From NCBI RefSeq assembly GCF_018687715.1, contig NC_056756.1:39714480-39778479 (forward strand): a DNA stretch of 64,000 bases, written 5' to 3'. The DNA is from Carya illinoinensis. Taxonomy: Eukaryota > Streptophyta > Magnoliopsida > Fagales > Juglandaceae. The notes under the pieces are model-generated. The model did no database searches and was not told the DNA's origin. It saw nothing but the letters and a program-made list of their open reading frames with translations. The number at the start of each line of letters is the position of its first letter. Position 1 is the first letter of the stretch. The position numbers and the translations under genes were made by a program. Shown piece after piece: positions 1-11,829 of this stretch.

Positions 1-467
1 TACAATTATGATATGACAGAGGCACAAAATCTTAATTGGTTAATTCATCTTTCATTGTTAACACACTTGGACATGAGTAGGGTCAACCTTAGTCAGGTAG
101 TCAATTGGCCCAATAAGGTTATGAGGCTCCTTTATTTAATACATCTGAGTCTAAGTGGTTGCAATCTCTCCACAATGACTCCACAGTTGCTTTCCATCAA
201 TGCTAGTTCCCCATCACAACTTATAGTTTTAGATCTTTCTTACAATTATGATCTAATAGAGGCACATAATCTTGATTCGTTAATTTATCTTTCATCGATA
301 ACACACTTGGACATGAGTGGGGTCAACTTTAGTCAGGTAGTCAATTGGCCCAATAAGGTTATGATGCTTATTTGAAACACTTGAGTCTAAGTGGTTACAA
401 TCTCTCCACAACAACTCCTCAGTTGCTTTCCATCAATGCTAGTTCCTCATCACAACTTCTATTTCTA
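1..467 (+). repeat. 240-bp tandem LRR-block units in the pseudogene
   Basis: The same sequence returns at positions 1 and 241 (AATTATGAT followed by an AATCTTGATT-type core). The second unit, about 232-467, is 236 bp because of a 4-bp deletion near 369 that shifts the frame. These are homologous to the 240-bp units of RLP-A, so this paralogue also had at least two copies. Confidence 0.85.
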
Positions 468-2468
468 GATCTTTCTAGAAATTATCTAAATTGCTCTATA
501 TTTCATTGGTTGTTAAACTCTGCTACAAGCCTTGTTGACCTGGACCTTCAAGATAATGAGTTACAGTGATCCATTTTGAATTCTTTTGGTAGTATAATTT
601 CTCTTTGAAGACTAGATCTCAACGAAAATAAGCTTGTTGGCGGCATGCCAAAATATTTTTGGAATTTATGCACTTTAGATTCATTGACTCTTTCATATAA
701 CACTCTTAGTAGAAATCTTTACTAATTTATGAGTAACGATTTAGGTTGCTTAATGGACTCCTTGTAGTATTTTGAAATCAGCAACAACAGATTCACGAGG
801 CCATTGCTGAAGAGTATTGGAAGCCTATCCAATCTTCAGATGTTGGATGTTTATGAGAATTCCATCACTAGGGTGATCACTGAAGCCCATTTTTCAAATC
901 TCTTCAAACTGAAAAAGTTATATTTAGATTTCTACCCCTTGAATTTAAGATTCAGCTACGATTGGGTTCCACCATTCCAGCTAGATGTTATTTCTTTGAG
1001 CTCTTGCAGATTGGGATCAACTTTTCTAATGTGGCTTCAAAGTCAAAAGAATTATAATACGCTTGATATTTCTAATGTTGGAATTTCTGACATTATCCCT
1101 ACTTGGTTTTGGGACTTCCCTCCCAGGTTATCCAATTTATATATGCATAACAATCAGTTGCATGGGAACTTACCAGACTTTTCATCATCTAGACTTTGTG
1201 AGTTAGTTGTTATAGATTTAAGCACCAACCTTTTTGATGGTTCAATATCACATTTTCCATCGAATGTGTTATCACTAGACCTATCAAATAATAGGTTTTT
1301 TGGGCCCATTTCCTTCCTATGTGAACTCAATACTCCAACATTATTGGATTCTTTAAACCTCCCAAACAATAAACTATCTGGAGAGCTTCCAAGTTGCTAG
1401 ACATGTATTCGTGGTTTGGTTGTTCTTAATTTGGCCAACAACAATTTATATGAGAAAATACTAGACTCAATGGGCTCCCTAATCTCAATTAAACTTTTGC
1501 ATTTAAGCAACAATGGATTTGTGGGAAAGATTCCGACGTCCCTTAAAAAATGTAGCGAGTTAATAACCGTTGACTTAGGAGGAAATAACTTGTCCGAAAT
1601 GGTACCTCCATGGATTGGTAATAGTCTGCCAAATTTGGATATTCTTAACTTAAGATCTAATCAACTTGATGGAAGTTTGCCTTTAAACCTATGTCGTCTA
1701 CAACATATTCAGATCTTGGAACTTTATTTGAACAAGATTGAGGGAACTATTCCAAAATGGATCTACAATTTGACTGCAATGTCTCTCTCTAAAAAGCAAT
1801 CTTACAATTTCGTGCGGGGCTTAAGAAGTGGATATGGGGACCATGCAAAATTGGTATGGAAAGGAAGAGAGTATGTGTTCTAAAGTTCATTTGCACTTTT
1901 GAATATGATTGATCTTTCTAGTAATAAATTACATGGAGAAGTTCCCGACGAAATTACCAATCTTACGTAGTTAAGTGTTTTGAATTTATCAAGAAACGAT
2001 TTAACTGGGTTAATCCCTTCGAAGATTGTTTATTGGGGAATTTGGAGTCTCTTGATTTATCTAGAAACCAACTTTGTGGTGAAATCCCAATGAGCATTTC
2101 CAAATTAAGTTTTCTTAGTCAACTTGATTTGTCAACCAACAACTCATTGTGCTAAATCCCAACTGGAACACAAGAGTCAAATCTAGATACTTAATTCTTC
2201 TATATTTATAGGCAATCCTAAACTATGCTGCTCTCCACTTCCAAACAAGTGTCTTGAAGATCTTCATCCAATTTACGTGAACACTCGGAACCACAAGAAT
2301 GACTACATTGAGAGAGATTATGATAATAGGTTTATAACTAGAGGATTTTATATTGCTAGAACTCTTGGATTTATTGGTGGATTTTGGGGTGTATGTTTCA
2401 TTTTAGTGATAAACATACGATACATAATGAAGCGTCTTACTTCCAATACTTAAATGATGTTAACATAG
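1..2468 (+). pseudogene. LRR receptor-like protein pseudogene (5' end outside window)
   Basis: Translation in shifting plus-strand frames gives a continuous series of plant extracellular LRRs closely matching RLP-A and RLP-B in this window. Recognisable parts include the NWPNKVM block, the SYDWVPPFQL and SDIIPTWFWDF segments, the VWKGRE island region near 1855-1875, and a transmembrane relic encoded near 2340-2420. The frame is broken at least near 366-375 (a 4-bp deletion against the 240-bp unit), 567, 600-800, 1398 and 1881, with further stops to the end; the ancestral end lies at the TAG at 2466-2468. The longest intact stretches are 804-1400 and 1416-1883. The N-terminal part lies left of the window. 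Many independent lesions mark it as a dead paralogue rather than an intron-containing gene. Confidence 0.93.
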
Positions 2469-2509
2469 ACTCCATGGGGCAACAGCTTTGTGTAATATTA
2501 TAACACCAC

Positions 2510-3870
2510 TCAACCATAGGAAACCACAAACTCCATTACGTACTTAGGATTAGCACCAGCCACTTGTAGATATTCCTCCAACATGGATTCTAAGTAGAGC
2601 TATAAGCAAGAGTAATCCCCTGCAGTTGGAACAAGGCTTTCCAAAAAGAATTGAGGAGAGGATCTCGGTTTGAGACTATAGTTTGAGGCATATCATAATT
2701 TAAAGATCTCTAAGAAGAAAGATCGAGACTCCTCTTGAGTAGTATAAGGATGGGACACAACAAGGAAACTAATTAGCATATTGATCCACTAAGGCCATAT
2801 AATAGAGGCACCCCCTCACTAAAATAAAGGGTAATATCACTCTAATATCACTCCAATACTAAGTGGGAATGTCTAAGGGTTGTAGTAACATGGATGAAGG
2901 AAAAGTTTTAGTCTAATTGGTTTAGCAAACATCACATTCAAGAACCATTCTCTTAATGTCCTTCCTTATAACACCCAATAAAAGTCACTTTTTGCCCATT
3001 GAACTGTCTTATGGGATAGAGAATGGCTAGATTGTGGATTAGTACAAATATATTCCAAAATCTACTTTGTAAAAGAAGAGGTAGGGACAAGGACAATTAT
3101 GCCTTTATCAAGGATTAGCCTTTGCTACATAGAATGTCTCTAAGGAACATCTTTCCTCTTTAGCAACTTTTGAAGCAACTCCATCATCTCGTTAGTCTAA
3201 TTATATTGCTCAAATTGTTGAGAGGGAGCATTAGCTACCTTGTTTTATTTTATTTTATTTTTTTGCCCCTTTTGTAATAAATAATAAAATCAGACCCCAA
3301 CAGCTTGGTATCCACTTTTTCGAGTCAAACTAAAACGCTTGCTGATCAATTTTAATCTTGAAAGCAAGAACCAAGAGATAGGGTCACCACCTCTACACTA
3401 CAATTACCAAGGCTACTAACCCTTTTTCATATCTCGTAAGTAATGATGCTTTCCTCTTCAGAGCCTTACTCATGAAGGCTATTGGCTGACCAGCTTGCAA
3501 CAACACAGCTCCAATGCTTCTTCCTCTAAAATCACATTCAATAGTAAAAGGTTGGGAAAATTCTGATATCTTAAGTACTGGTGGATGAGTCACAACCTCT
3601 TTAAGCTCATTAAAACCTTTTGCAGCTTCAAGAGTTCAATGGAAAGAGTCTTTTCTTCAACAATTTCGTCAAAGGGGTAGTGATCAATGCATACCCTCTA
3701 ATGAACTTTTGTAATAGACTGTGAATCCCAAAGAGCCTCTCTGATACTTGAGTGTAATTTGTAAGGGCTAATGAACCATTGAAGAAATATTTGAAGGATC
3801 AACTTTCACACCTCCACCCAAGATGATGTGGCCCAAGTAATCTATTCTTTTGATCCCAAATCTACATTTG
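2510..3870 (-). mobile_element. Ty3/gypsy retrotransposon pol relic
   Basis: Read on the minus strand, the pieces occur in the normal gypsy pol order. The end of the reverse transcriptase comes first (KCRFGIKRIDYLGHI at about 3805-3870, the family's KCxFG...YLGH motif). The RNase H start follows at 3393-3593 (PVLKISEFSQPFTIECD, IGAVLLQAGQPIAFMSKAL). Then come the end of the integrase zinc-binding region (ECDVC..N.TK, about 2880-2945) and an integrase-core relic (SQTEILSSILFGKPCSNCRG, about 2600-2700). Many stops and frameshifts are present. No protease, gag or paired LTRs adjoin it. It lies tail-to-tail with the RLP pseudogene, and its RT end abuts an antisense RLP relic at about 3870-3891. 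Confidence 0.85.
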
Positions 3871-3891
3871 TAAATTTTCGAGGAGACTAAT

Positions 3892-6800
3892 TGTAACGTC
3901 CATCCTTATGATGGGTCCTTTAGAAAATGATTTTAAGAAAGATGACAGAAATTACTGTTCATTTAAAACTTTTTCTTTCTATGCCAGGATACGAAAGACT
4001 CCAATTTATAAAATAAAACGCGATTCTTAATTTAAAGAGAGTTATAACGGTAAACATTAAATTTTATAATTAAAAGTCTTTCGTACAAAATATTATGCCT
4101 AGGCTTCAATGCACTTCCCCTTTGGCCATGTCAGTCCTGACACGTACTGTTCATCTTGTCCCTGGGAAGGCACACATAAAAACTAAACTGAGTCAAAGAT
4201 TCGTAAGCATTACTTCATACAATTAAAATATCATAACATAAGTTTTCAGTCAGATATTTATCACTCCATACATACTTATACTTAAGACATTCGTTCAATT
4301 AAAACATTTCGAGGCGGGGTTTTTCTTGAGAAAAGATTTCCTTTTGTAAAACGTTTCTTTTTTTTTTTTTTTGTAAGATATTTTCTCACGCCTCGTCCCT
4401 TCATTTCTTAAACAGTCTGAGCATACAAGCATTCTTTCTTAATATGCATATATTCTTTTTTATCACTTTCATTGGCTATTACACACTGTTATACTCCATG
4501 TGCGAGGGTTAGTGGTCTTTTGGACCTTCATTCCGCCCGTGGCCACGGGTTAGGAATCTCTTTCCATCAGGGTGCAGCACTGGGTGTACTACTAGTACTA
4601 CTTACCCAGCATTGCAATCTGCTCATTCATTCATTTGGTACCCATTCATTCATTCATTCATGTGGCCATTACGTATTTTCATAAATTAAAGCATTCAGTC
4701 CTTCCGTTCATTCAATCCTTTCTTTCAGTCATTTTCATTATTCTTTTCAGTCCATTTAGTTCATAAGCATCATTTAAAAGCATAGACTTAAACCTCGACA
4801 TTTAAAAGTAGTCTTTGAAATCATAACATAAGCATCGTCCAAAACATCAATCCATGGCATCCTTAAACATCATTTTTCATAGGATCATTTAAAATATCAT
4901 CTTTCATAGGGACATTTTAAAACCTCAGTTCATAGGAACATTTTAACACATTTTCTTCACGTCATTCAAATGATCGCTTAAAGCATAAGGCATAAGCCTC
5001 GCATTTCATTTCATGAAAATACATCCAATACTTACTACGTATAACATCCATTCAAATGCATACACTTATTACTTTGGGGTGCATAAAAAGGGACTGCCAA
5101 GAAGGGTCATTACATACGTATACTTGAAAACTTATACTTAGCATTCTTTTGTAAGACATCTTCCATGTCATTTTGTAATGGAAAAACATTTTAATTTCAT
5201 TTTTTTCATTTATTTAGAAAACTCTAAAAGAATATGAACGTAATACTTACCTGGATTCCATGCCATACTCATTTCATAAGTCCATTCAGGTGCGTGTCAG
5301 ATGGCAACCTACATGCATACACATAACCTTAACGTCATTCTCAATCTAGTACATAAGCAACTAAACTAAAAATAGAACTACACTTCGCTTGGAACACTCT
5401 TCTTCTATCCCATGTTCTTGCGTGCCATTTAAAACCTTCGGGATCCATTTATGGTCACTACCTCCATCTTCTATGTCTTCCTAATCACGTTTCCTCTTTC
5501 TGGGACCCACTTGGGTGACCTTTTCTAAATTCAGCATTCTACTTTGAGGTCTTATCCTTTAAAGTGAACATCCACGATTCATCTTAGGGTTAAGACACTA
5601 AGATCTTTGTCTTACTCTCCTATTAACCACATTCCGATGCATGGCTCAGACCAACTAAGTCATGCATCCCAATCTTAGACAACATACCCGTTACTACCTT
5701 CATGCATCATAGCCCATACTAAATCCTCATTTCCATTCATACATGCCACATGACTTTAAATCAACTCTGAGACTTAAACATCGTGTAACCATGCTTATGA
5801 CAGATTACCCATTGTATATTGTAAATCTGTCCGGCACATATGTCTCACTAGATGCACATGTACCTTACTCCTTTATAACCTAAGATTAACTTATAATCCG
5901 TTGAACGCCCACCGCTTGTATAAACAAGCTCCATACTCCAATACCAACTTCTACTCAGACCTGATCAACAGGACCTTCCTACTTCTCGGCCATTTACAAG
6001 TTTATCTCAACACTTACACGACAAGACCCCATTCATACTACACCTCTGTCTCGTCATGTAGCTCGAGACTAACCTCAAACTATACCTTGACATCCGTCAC
6101 TATAACAGGGTCACATCACAACTACTTCAAGACACTGTTCCATAGTTCTTGATACTACACAACACACTCTATGCTCCTCAACTACACCATCCAACCTTCG
6201 TGACATTCCATCTAATGCATCACGACTTCACACAAAGTACACTCCACGTAAACTCTCTTCCATCCACACTACACCACACATCACTATAATGCATGCCACA
6301 TTGTGCATCGCTACAAAACATGGAGTACACGCTACACGTACTCCCTTCACAACACTATGCCACATCACTACTACAACACACACTTCACACCCACACTTCA
6401 CAGCACAATCCACAACACTTCATAGCAAACTACGCAACTACGCCCAACTCTTCACTACACAGTGAACTCCACAATCAACCAACTAACTTCTTAAAATAAA
6501 TAACAAGGGAGAGAAGGTTATACCATTTTTAGGATTAACCCGTGCATTGCTCGCTACCCGTCACGATCAAAGGCGTCGAAAGAGTCGTACGTGGAGGCTA
6601 AACCAGGTACGGTGGCTGTTTGGGCTATTGAAGGTGGCTACAGGTGTGGATCTGAGGAGAGAAGGGTTTAGTCGTGGTCCTGGGGTGGTGGCCTTGAGTG
6701 GTGCCGAGGAGGCACACGGTGGAGAGGCACAGTAGTGTTGGGGGTGGTGGAGGCCGTGCATGGCCTACCTAAGAAATGGAGAGGGAGAGCTAAGGGAGAT

Positions 6801-7959
6801 TGGCTGGGCATGGAGGAGTTTGATGATGATGCAGTGGAGTTGTGGTGGCCAGGAGAAGGCGGCACGGTGGCTTACGGTGGTGTATTTAGGTCAAATGGCA
6901 GGAGAAACGCATGGGAGAGTGAGAGGGTGTGCGGTTAAGAGAGGCCATGGGATTTCGTGAGGAGCTAGGGAGAGGAGGAGGGAGGCTAGTGGTGGCGCTC
7001 AGTGGCCTGGGCGGTAGTGCATAACTGTGCAAGTGGAAGAAACCCGGGGGTTTCATGTGCATGTGAGTGAAATGATCCAACAAAGAGGGAGAGAGTTACA
7101 GGGAAGGGAGGCCATGGGGGTGGTTGTCGATGAGAGGAGGTGGTCATGGTGGTCAGCGGTGGCGTAGGGGGTAGCCACGTGGCAGCATAAGGGAGGAAGA
7201 AATGGGTGAAACCCATTTCGGTTGGGCTACAGCAGGAGGAGAAAGAGGGTTGCGTGGGGTTCACCGGTGGGGGAGGGGGACGCCATTGGTGGCGGTGAGG
7301 TTGGGCGACGCACAACGGAGCCGGGTTGGAGAAGAAAAGGCCACTTTGGGGGAGAGCTACTGCCCATCGAGCTCAATGGGAGAGGGAGGAGAGAGAGGGG
7401 AAAGGAAAAGTGAGGGGAAAAGGTAGAGGGCTTGGGTATTTAATCTAGGCCTTTCGTCTTAGAATCTTCAAAACGATCTAACGGTGATAATTAAAACACT
7501 AATTTAACTTAAAAACATTAAGAGGAATTAAGATAGAATATAATGAAACTAAATTTTAGTTTATAAAATATAATCTTCATCCCTTATTAAATGATGAAGT
7601 GTTGCTAATTATTTTTAAGAGAATAAAACCATTTAATTAATTTAGAGTTTTCAACATAATATAAATCTCATAATATTTTTAAATGACTAAAATCATTTAA
7701 ATAAAATGATTTTCCACAATTGTAATATTTTTGGAAATTTTCAAAAATATTATAATTGTTTTATTTAAAATTAGGATTGGTTCAATAACACTAGAAATAT
7801 CCCATATAAATATCTTCAAGATATTTAAAAGTATTTTAAGGCTTTAATACACTGGGTTTACTTTAAAATTCACTTAATATCTTTAAAAATAAGCCATCGA
7901 GATTCAGCACATAGAACGAGACTCATGACTATAAGAAAAAAAAGGAGCGAGATGTTACA
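3892..7959 (+). mobile_element. 4.07-kb solo LTR, gypsy-type, with 5-bp target duplication
   Basis: It begins TGTAACGTCC and ends GATGTTACA, so the termini are the inverted hexamers TGTAAC/GTTACA with TG...CA ends. It is flanked by perfect 5-bp direct repeats CTAAT (3887-3891 and 7960-7964). No gag or pol and no internal LTR pair are seen, so a solo LTR formed by LTR-LTR recombination is the simplest reading. The interior runs from AT-rich (3.9-6.5 kb) through a GC- and purine-rich block (about 6550-7440) to an AT-rich end. Long open frames in the GC-rich block occur on both strands and have no recognisable product. A diverged relative of its left end is at about 31873-32310. The strand is arbitrary (TGTAAC end first). 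Confidence 0.87.
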
Positions 7960-8170
7960 CTAATCTTGGGAGTGATTAATTCAATTAAATTGTTTCTTGA
8001 GAAATTCAAGGCTACCAGCTCTATAAGAGCAGTAATTCCTTTTGAAACTTATCTCAGTAATTCATTATTTGAAATACTAATAGCTTTTACAAGTTGATAA
8101 GAATTTTGGAACACTGACTCTTTTAGAGACATTGCAGTCAAATTATTCTGTCGCAAGTGGGTCAAATGAA
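7960..8170 (-). pseudogene. Antisense RLP gene relic split by the solo LTR
   Basis: The minus-strand translation reads TAMSLKES, then a block matching the post-island region, then GITALIELVALNFSRNN and LIELITPKI. This is the RLP-A/RLP-B segment that follows the VWKGRE island (GITKLTELLALNLSRNN in RLP-A). The segment continues across the target duplication into 3870-3891 (SLLENLQ), where it fuses to the gypsy relic. An in-frame stop is present. The solo LTR therefore landed in an already inverted RLP fragment. Confidence 0.8.
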
Positions 8171-9297
8171 GACAACATTGGATGGGCCAATGATGGGCCG
8201 ACGTAGTTATTTGATTCTATTGGGTTGGAATGAACCTTGTTAGAGTTGAAGTCTTAAGGGCCTCTAGCCCAATTACTTCTTATTTTGTGTTGTTTTGTTA
8301 TTGTCACAGTTACATCCTTGAACATTAGGCCCACCAGCGGCCCATGTCAAGGTTTATGCTTTTCATTTTTTTTTTTTGAGTTTTGTTACGTACAAGCAAA
8401 GTCTTATACTAATTTGCGTATTAATACTAATTCTTTTATATTTAAATTTTAAATTAGTATTATTTTCAATAAAATTTATTTTTTGACCAATTATATTAAA
8501 TTGGTATACATATTAGTGTGCAGTTGTACTTGCAACTAGATTTTTCCTATTTCTTTTAATTTTTGATTGGTTAGGACACAAGGAGAGCCCATGTGTGGAA
8601 TCCCTAGTGGTTATTAGTTGTCACCAGAAGCTACTGTCAAGCTTAACCAATCATTTTTACAGAAATCCTATTATGATTATCTTTAGTGATTAAAGGGGGC
8701 CGGTAAAATAAATTTCTTTTATGATTATCTTTAGTGGAACTTATATTCAGTTGTTTGTCTTCTAAAACTTATTTAATAAATAAATTAAAAGATAGCTTCT
8801 GAATATTGAATATAAAATAAAAACTACTGTTACCTCGCTCGCTCCTGTCTATATATGAAAGATAACCTTTATTTCTTCTGCACACAGTTTATCGATCCTT
8901 TCGTGTTCTTCACGGCCATTATGTTCTTTGGGTGATCTTTACGGCCATTATTTCTTCTTCCACTATTTCTTCTTCCACTAAGGACCAGAAAAAGAGTCAC
9001 AACGTGTACGACCCGGCCACAGTCAACTATTGAGCAAGAAAATTCCAAGGTGCATAATATATTCTACTGTATGAAATCGACTCATGACAAGGAAAGTAAT
9101 TTTATCTTTTGATGGTCTCAATCACCGACTGCCAAAAGAATATAATTTAGATGCTAGTGGGGTTGGTGAGAAATATGAGTCTACCATCCAATAAGATTTA
9201 AGACGTAGGGAGAAGTCCATGGAAAAAAGCTATCACATGATTAATTCTTGGAACTTAAATTGTTAATTTATATAAAGAGTCCACGTGACATAACATC
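8171..9297. other. Intergenic, one MITE-like element, otherwise unassigned
   Basis: No coding signal is recognised. The stretch 8388-8538 is a separate inverted-repeat element. The part near 9060-9110 is a relative of 51838-51880, so the duplicated spacer begins about here. A TATATA-containing segment at about 8850 is followed by C/T-rich sequence that could be a dead promoter and leader, but no gene follows. Confidence 0.5.
8388..8538. repeat. MITE-like element with imperfect terminal inverted repeats
   Basis: The left end (CGTACAAGCAAAGTCTTATA) and the reverse complement of the right end (GTTGCAAGTACAACTGCACA) share an imperfect inverted repeat. The match continues through ACTAAT...GTATTAATAC-like sequence around an AT-rich centre of about 150 bp. 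No target duplication was resolved and no open frame is present. Confidence 0.55.
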
Positions 9298-9349
9298 TAC
9301 TTCTTCTATATTGGGTTAGGTAACGGCGACTTCCAATAGTTTTGGCAAA

Positions 9350-9598
9350 GGAAAATGATAGGCCACCGCTGGTGGCTCCTGCTGGGGCCACTGCTGGCCC
9401 TATTTTATTTTTTTTTTAATTTTTTTTTAATGATTAAATAATTTTCTTATAATATTATTATAATTTTTTTATATTTTTTTAAAATGTTTAAAAGTATTGA
9501 AAAATAATTTTCAAAAAAAAAATCAAAAAGGCAAAAATTTTTTTTTGCCTAACGGTGACTCCCAGCGGGAGCCACTAGCGGTGCCTGTAGCACCGTCC
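9350..9598. mobile_element. Mutator-like MITE with 9-bp target duplication
   Basis: The termini GGAAAATGATAGGCCACCGC and, on the reverse strand, GGACGGTGCTACAGGCACCG form imperfect inverted repeats that continue into a well-matched GTGGCTCC(T/C)GCTGG segment. It is flanked by the 9-bp direct repeat TTTGGCAAA (9341-9349 and 9599-9607). The duplicate spacer at about 13500-13515 carries the unoccupied site with one TTTGGCAAA. The interior is AT-rich, with no transposase. A 9-bp duplication points to the Mutator superfamily. Confidence 0.9.
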
Positions 9599-10342
9599 TT
9601 TGGCAAATTAGTTTTATGTCCGGAGGCGTGTGAGGACCATTAATTGAAACAGATAAATCGAGTTTAGCAAGTAGATTTGTTGTGAAAAAACAATGCAAGA
9701 AAAATAAAGGCAAAATCAATCAATCACACACTCATAATATAAAGATTTACATATAGTTCGACAACGTGCATACATATACAAAACTGTAAAAAATTTTATT
9801 AATTTTGAATAATATCAAACTACATTGTATGTAGGGAGAAATACAATGCTTAGAATCGGTCATATTATTCATAATAAATATATATAAGAGTTGTACAATG
9901 GAAATCCTAATTTCACAATTCATAAATCATTCGCTTGAATGAAATGTCGAGCGAGCCTTGAGCGAAAATTAGACAAAAAGTTCTCAAATTTTTTTATTTT
10001 TTCTTGTTCTCCATATTTGTGAAATGGCCAAATAGACTATTAAATAAGGTTAATTTAAATTACCTAATTCTTACAAGTCTAGACTTTTGCTTGTCTTATA
10101 ACTCGTCTCAAATTATTATGATTGCAAATCTATATCGCTTAAGGAGCTATTAGACTCCCCTAAAATAATCTCACATTTCAAAATTAAGAGCTCAAGATGG
10201 TTATTCTAGAAAAATATAGAGAGTAAGAGCCTTTGTTTTATACGTTTATTTTTTTCTACTATTTCATATCTAGAATAGAATCTCCTTCTACAATTAGTTC
10301 TTCGATCCTTATATTTATTTTTCACTATTTGCAAATACTTAA

Positions 10343-10486
10343 GGCTACGTTTGGATATATATTGAGGTGGTTTTAAATGATTTGTGAATAGTATAGAAAA
10401 AATAATAAATAATTTGTAAATAATAATAAACTATTTATAAATAGTAATGAAGTAGTATGAGACTACATCAATTACCAAACACTGCC
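10343..10486. mobile_element. Tourist-like MITE with TAA target duplication
   Basis: The ends GGCTACGTTTGG and (reverse complement of the right end) GGCAGTGTTTGG form a short inverted repeat flanked by TAA on both sides (10340-10342, 10487-10489). This matches the 3-bp TWA duplication typical of PIF/Harbinger MITEs. A left-truncated copy lies at about 14022-14136 in the duplicate spacer. Confidence 0.75.
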
Positions 10487-10960
10487 TAAATTCTCTCCCA
10501 AAAAATACCAAAGTCTAATTCCATGAAAAATTAGTAAAAACTGTATACCCAATCGGTTGTTGCAATTTATGATTAATTGGGAAATATAAAATAATAAATA
10601 ATACATAATTTATTTTATGACTTTTACCCAGCTTTTCATAAAATATTATTATTTCTCGAATTAAAAATTAAATATAATTTATATAAATTTAAAAGATAAT
10701 CTTATTTATAAATTAAATTAAAATTACAAAATAATTATGTCATATATCAATCTTGTCAATCCAGATGACTAATATAGCACGCGGGTGGAAAACGCGTAGT
10801 AGGAATTGGAGTTTCCCCTGACTACCATTTATTCCAAAATAATTGAACTTACATTACACGCAAATTGAATTGATCAATCCAATTAAATTCAAGTGAACTT
10901 TCCGGGAAATTGTTACGTATTCCTGCATGTGAATGAGAGTGCCATTTGAGCAAAACAAAC

Positions 10961-11785
10961 TGAAAAGTAGTACTCCTTTCAATAATCTTTTTAAATTCAT
11001 TATCTCTCATTTTGCAGTAACATCATCGACTATTATACCATATTTTCTTTAATAATATGGTGGAATTTGATTTGGGAATGCATGCAGTTGTCGGGAATTA
11101 TCTGGATAGTCACCTTATCTGTTTTATTACATGTCTAATAATATTATTAGTACCCTTATTACCAAAAAGTGAAAAAAGGAAAAGAAAAAAAATACAATAA
11201 ACAATTCAAATTTTAAAAAATAATATTATAATAATATTTTATTCAATTTTCAATTTTTAACTTTAATCTCATCTTATTCTATCCCTATAACCAAACGTAG
11301 TCTTAATTTTTCTAATTTATTCGACCAGCCAATTTTACCACCTGGCACCTCGCTAAGGTTGGCATCTCTTAGCAGGCTAGAAATTCAAGAGTATTAATAA
11401 AGAGGGAATTAGAATAAACAAAAAGTGAAGACTACTGGTTTAGTTAAAAGAAATTAGAAGAAATAAAAAATATGGATTTCAAGAAGACAACCAATTATGA
11501 AAATAAGGAATAAGATATTTTTTATTTGAATTTAATTATGAATTAATTCTTATTGCTCTTCTTCTATAATTTTTAAAGTAGAATAATTGTCAATTGACTC
11601 TAAAAATATATTTTATCAATTGAAATAATTTTTCAAATGATAGCACAACAACCACTGCTGGTAGCTCTAGTTAGTTTTGTGCTTTTTTTTTTTTTTTACT
11701 TTTTTTCCACATATTTTTTTAACACTTTTAATTTTTTTTAAAAAAAATCACAATATTATTAAAAAAATACTTATTTAATCATTAA

Positions 11786-11829
<44 letters not shown>

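Larger units (their letters stand above)
9298..10960. repeat. RLP spacer, duplicated copy 1
   Basis: This is nearly colinear with 13458-14628, starting at the shared TTCTTCTATATTGGGTTA and running through GTGTGAGGACCATTAATTG, AACAATGCAAGAAAAATAAA and the GTAGTAGGAATTGGAG segment. Copy 1 holds a 249-bp MITE (9350-9598) that copy 2 lacks. Part of the same sequence recurs at 51551-51690. It has no coding potential and reads as spacer duplicated along with RLP genes. Confidence 0.85.

Noticed and set aside
5901..6499. Tyr/Thr/His-rich frames
   Set aside because: They come from the low-complexity CA/CT-rich interior of the solo LTR.
6547..7426. Many overlapping open frames on both strands in a GC-rich block
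   Set aside because: They lie inside the solo LTR, are open on both strands because the block is purine/GC-rich, and show no domain or start context.
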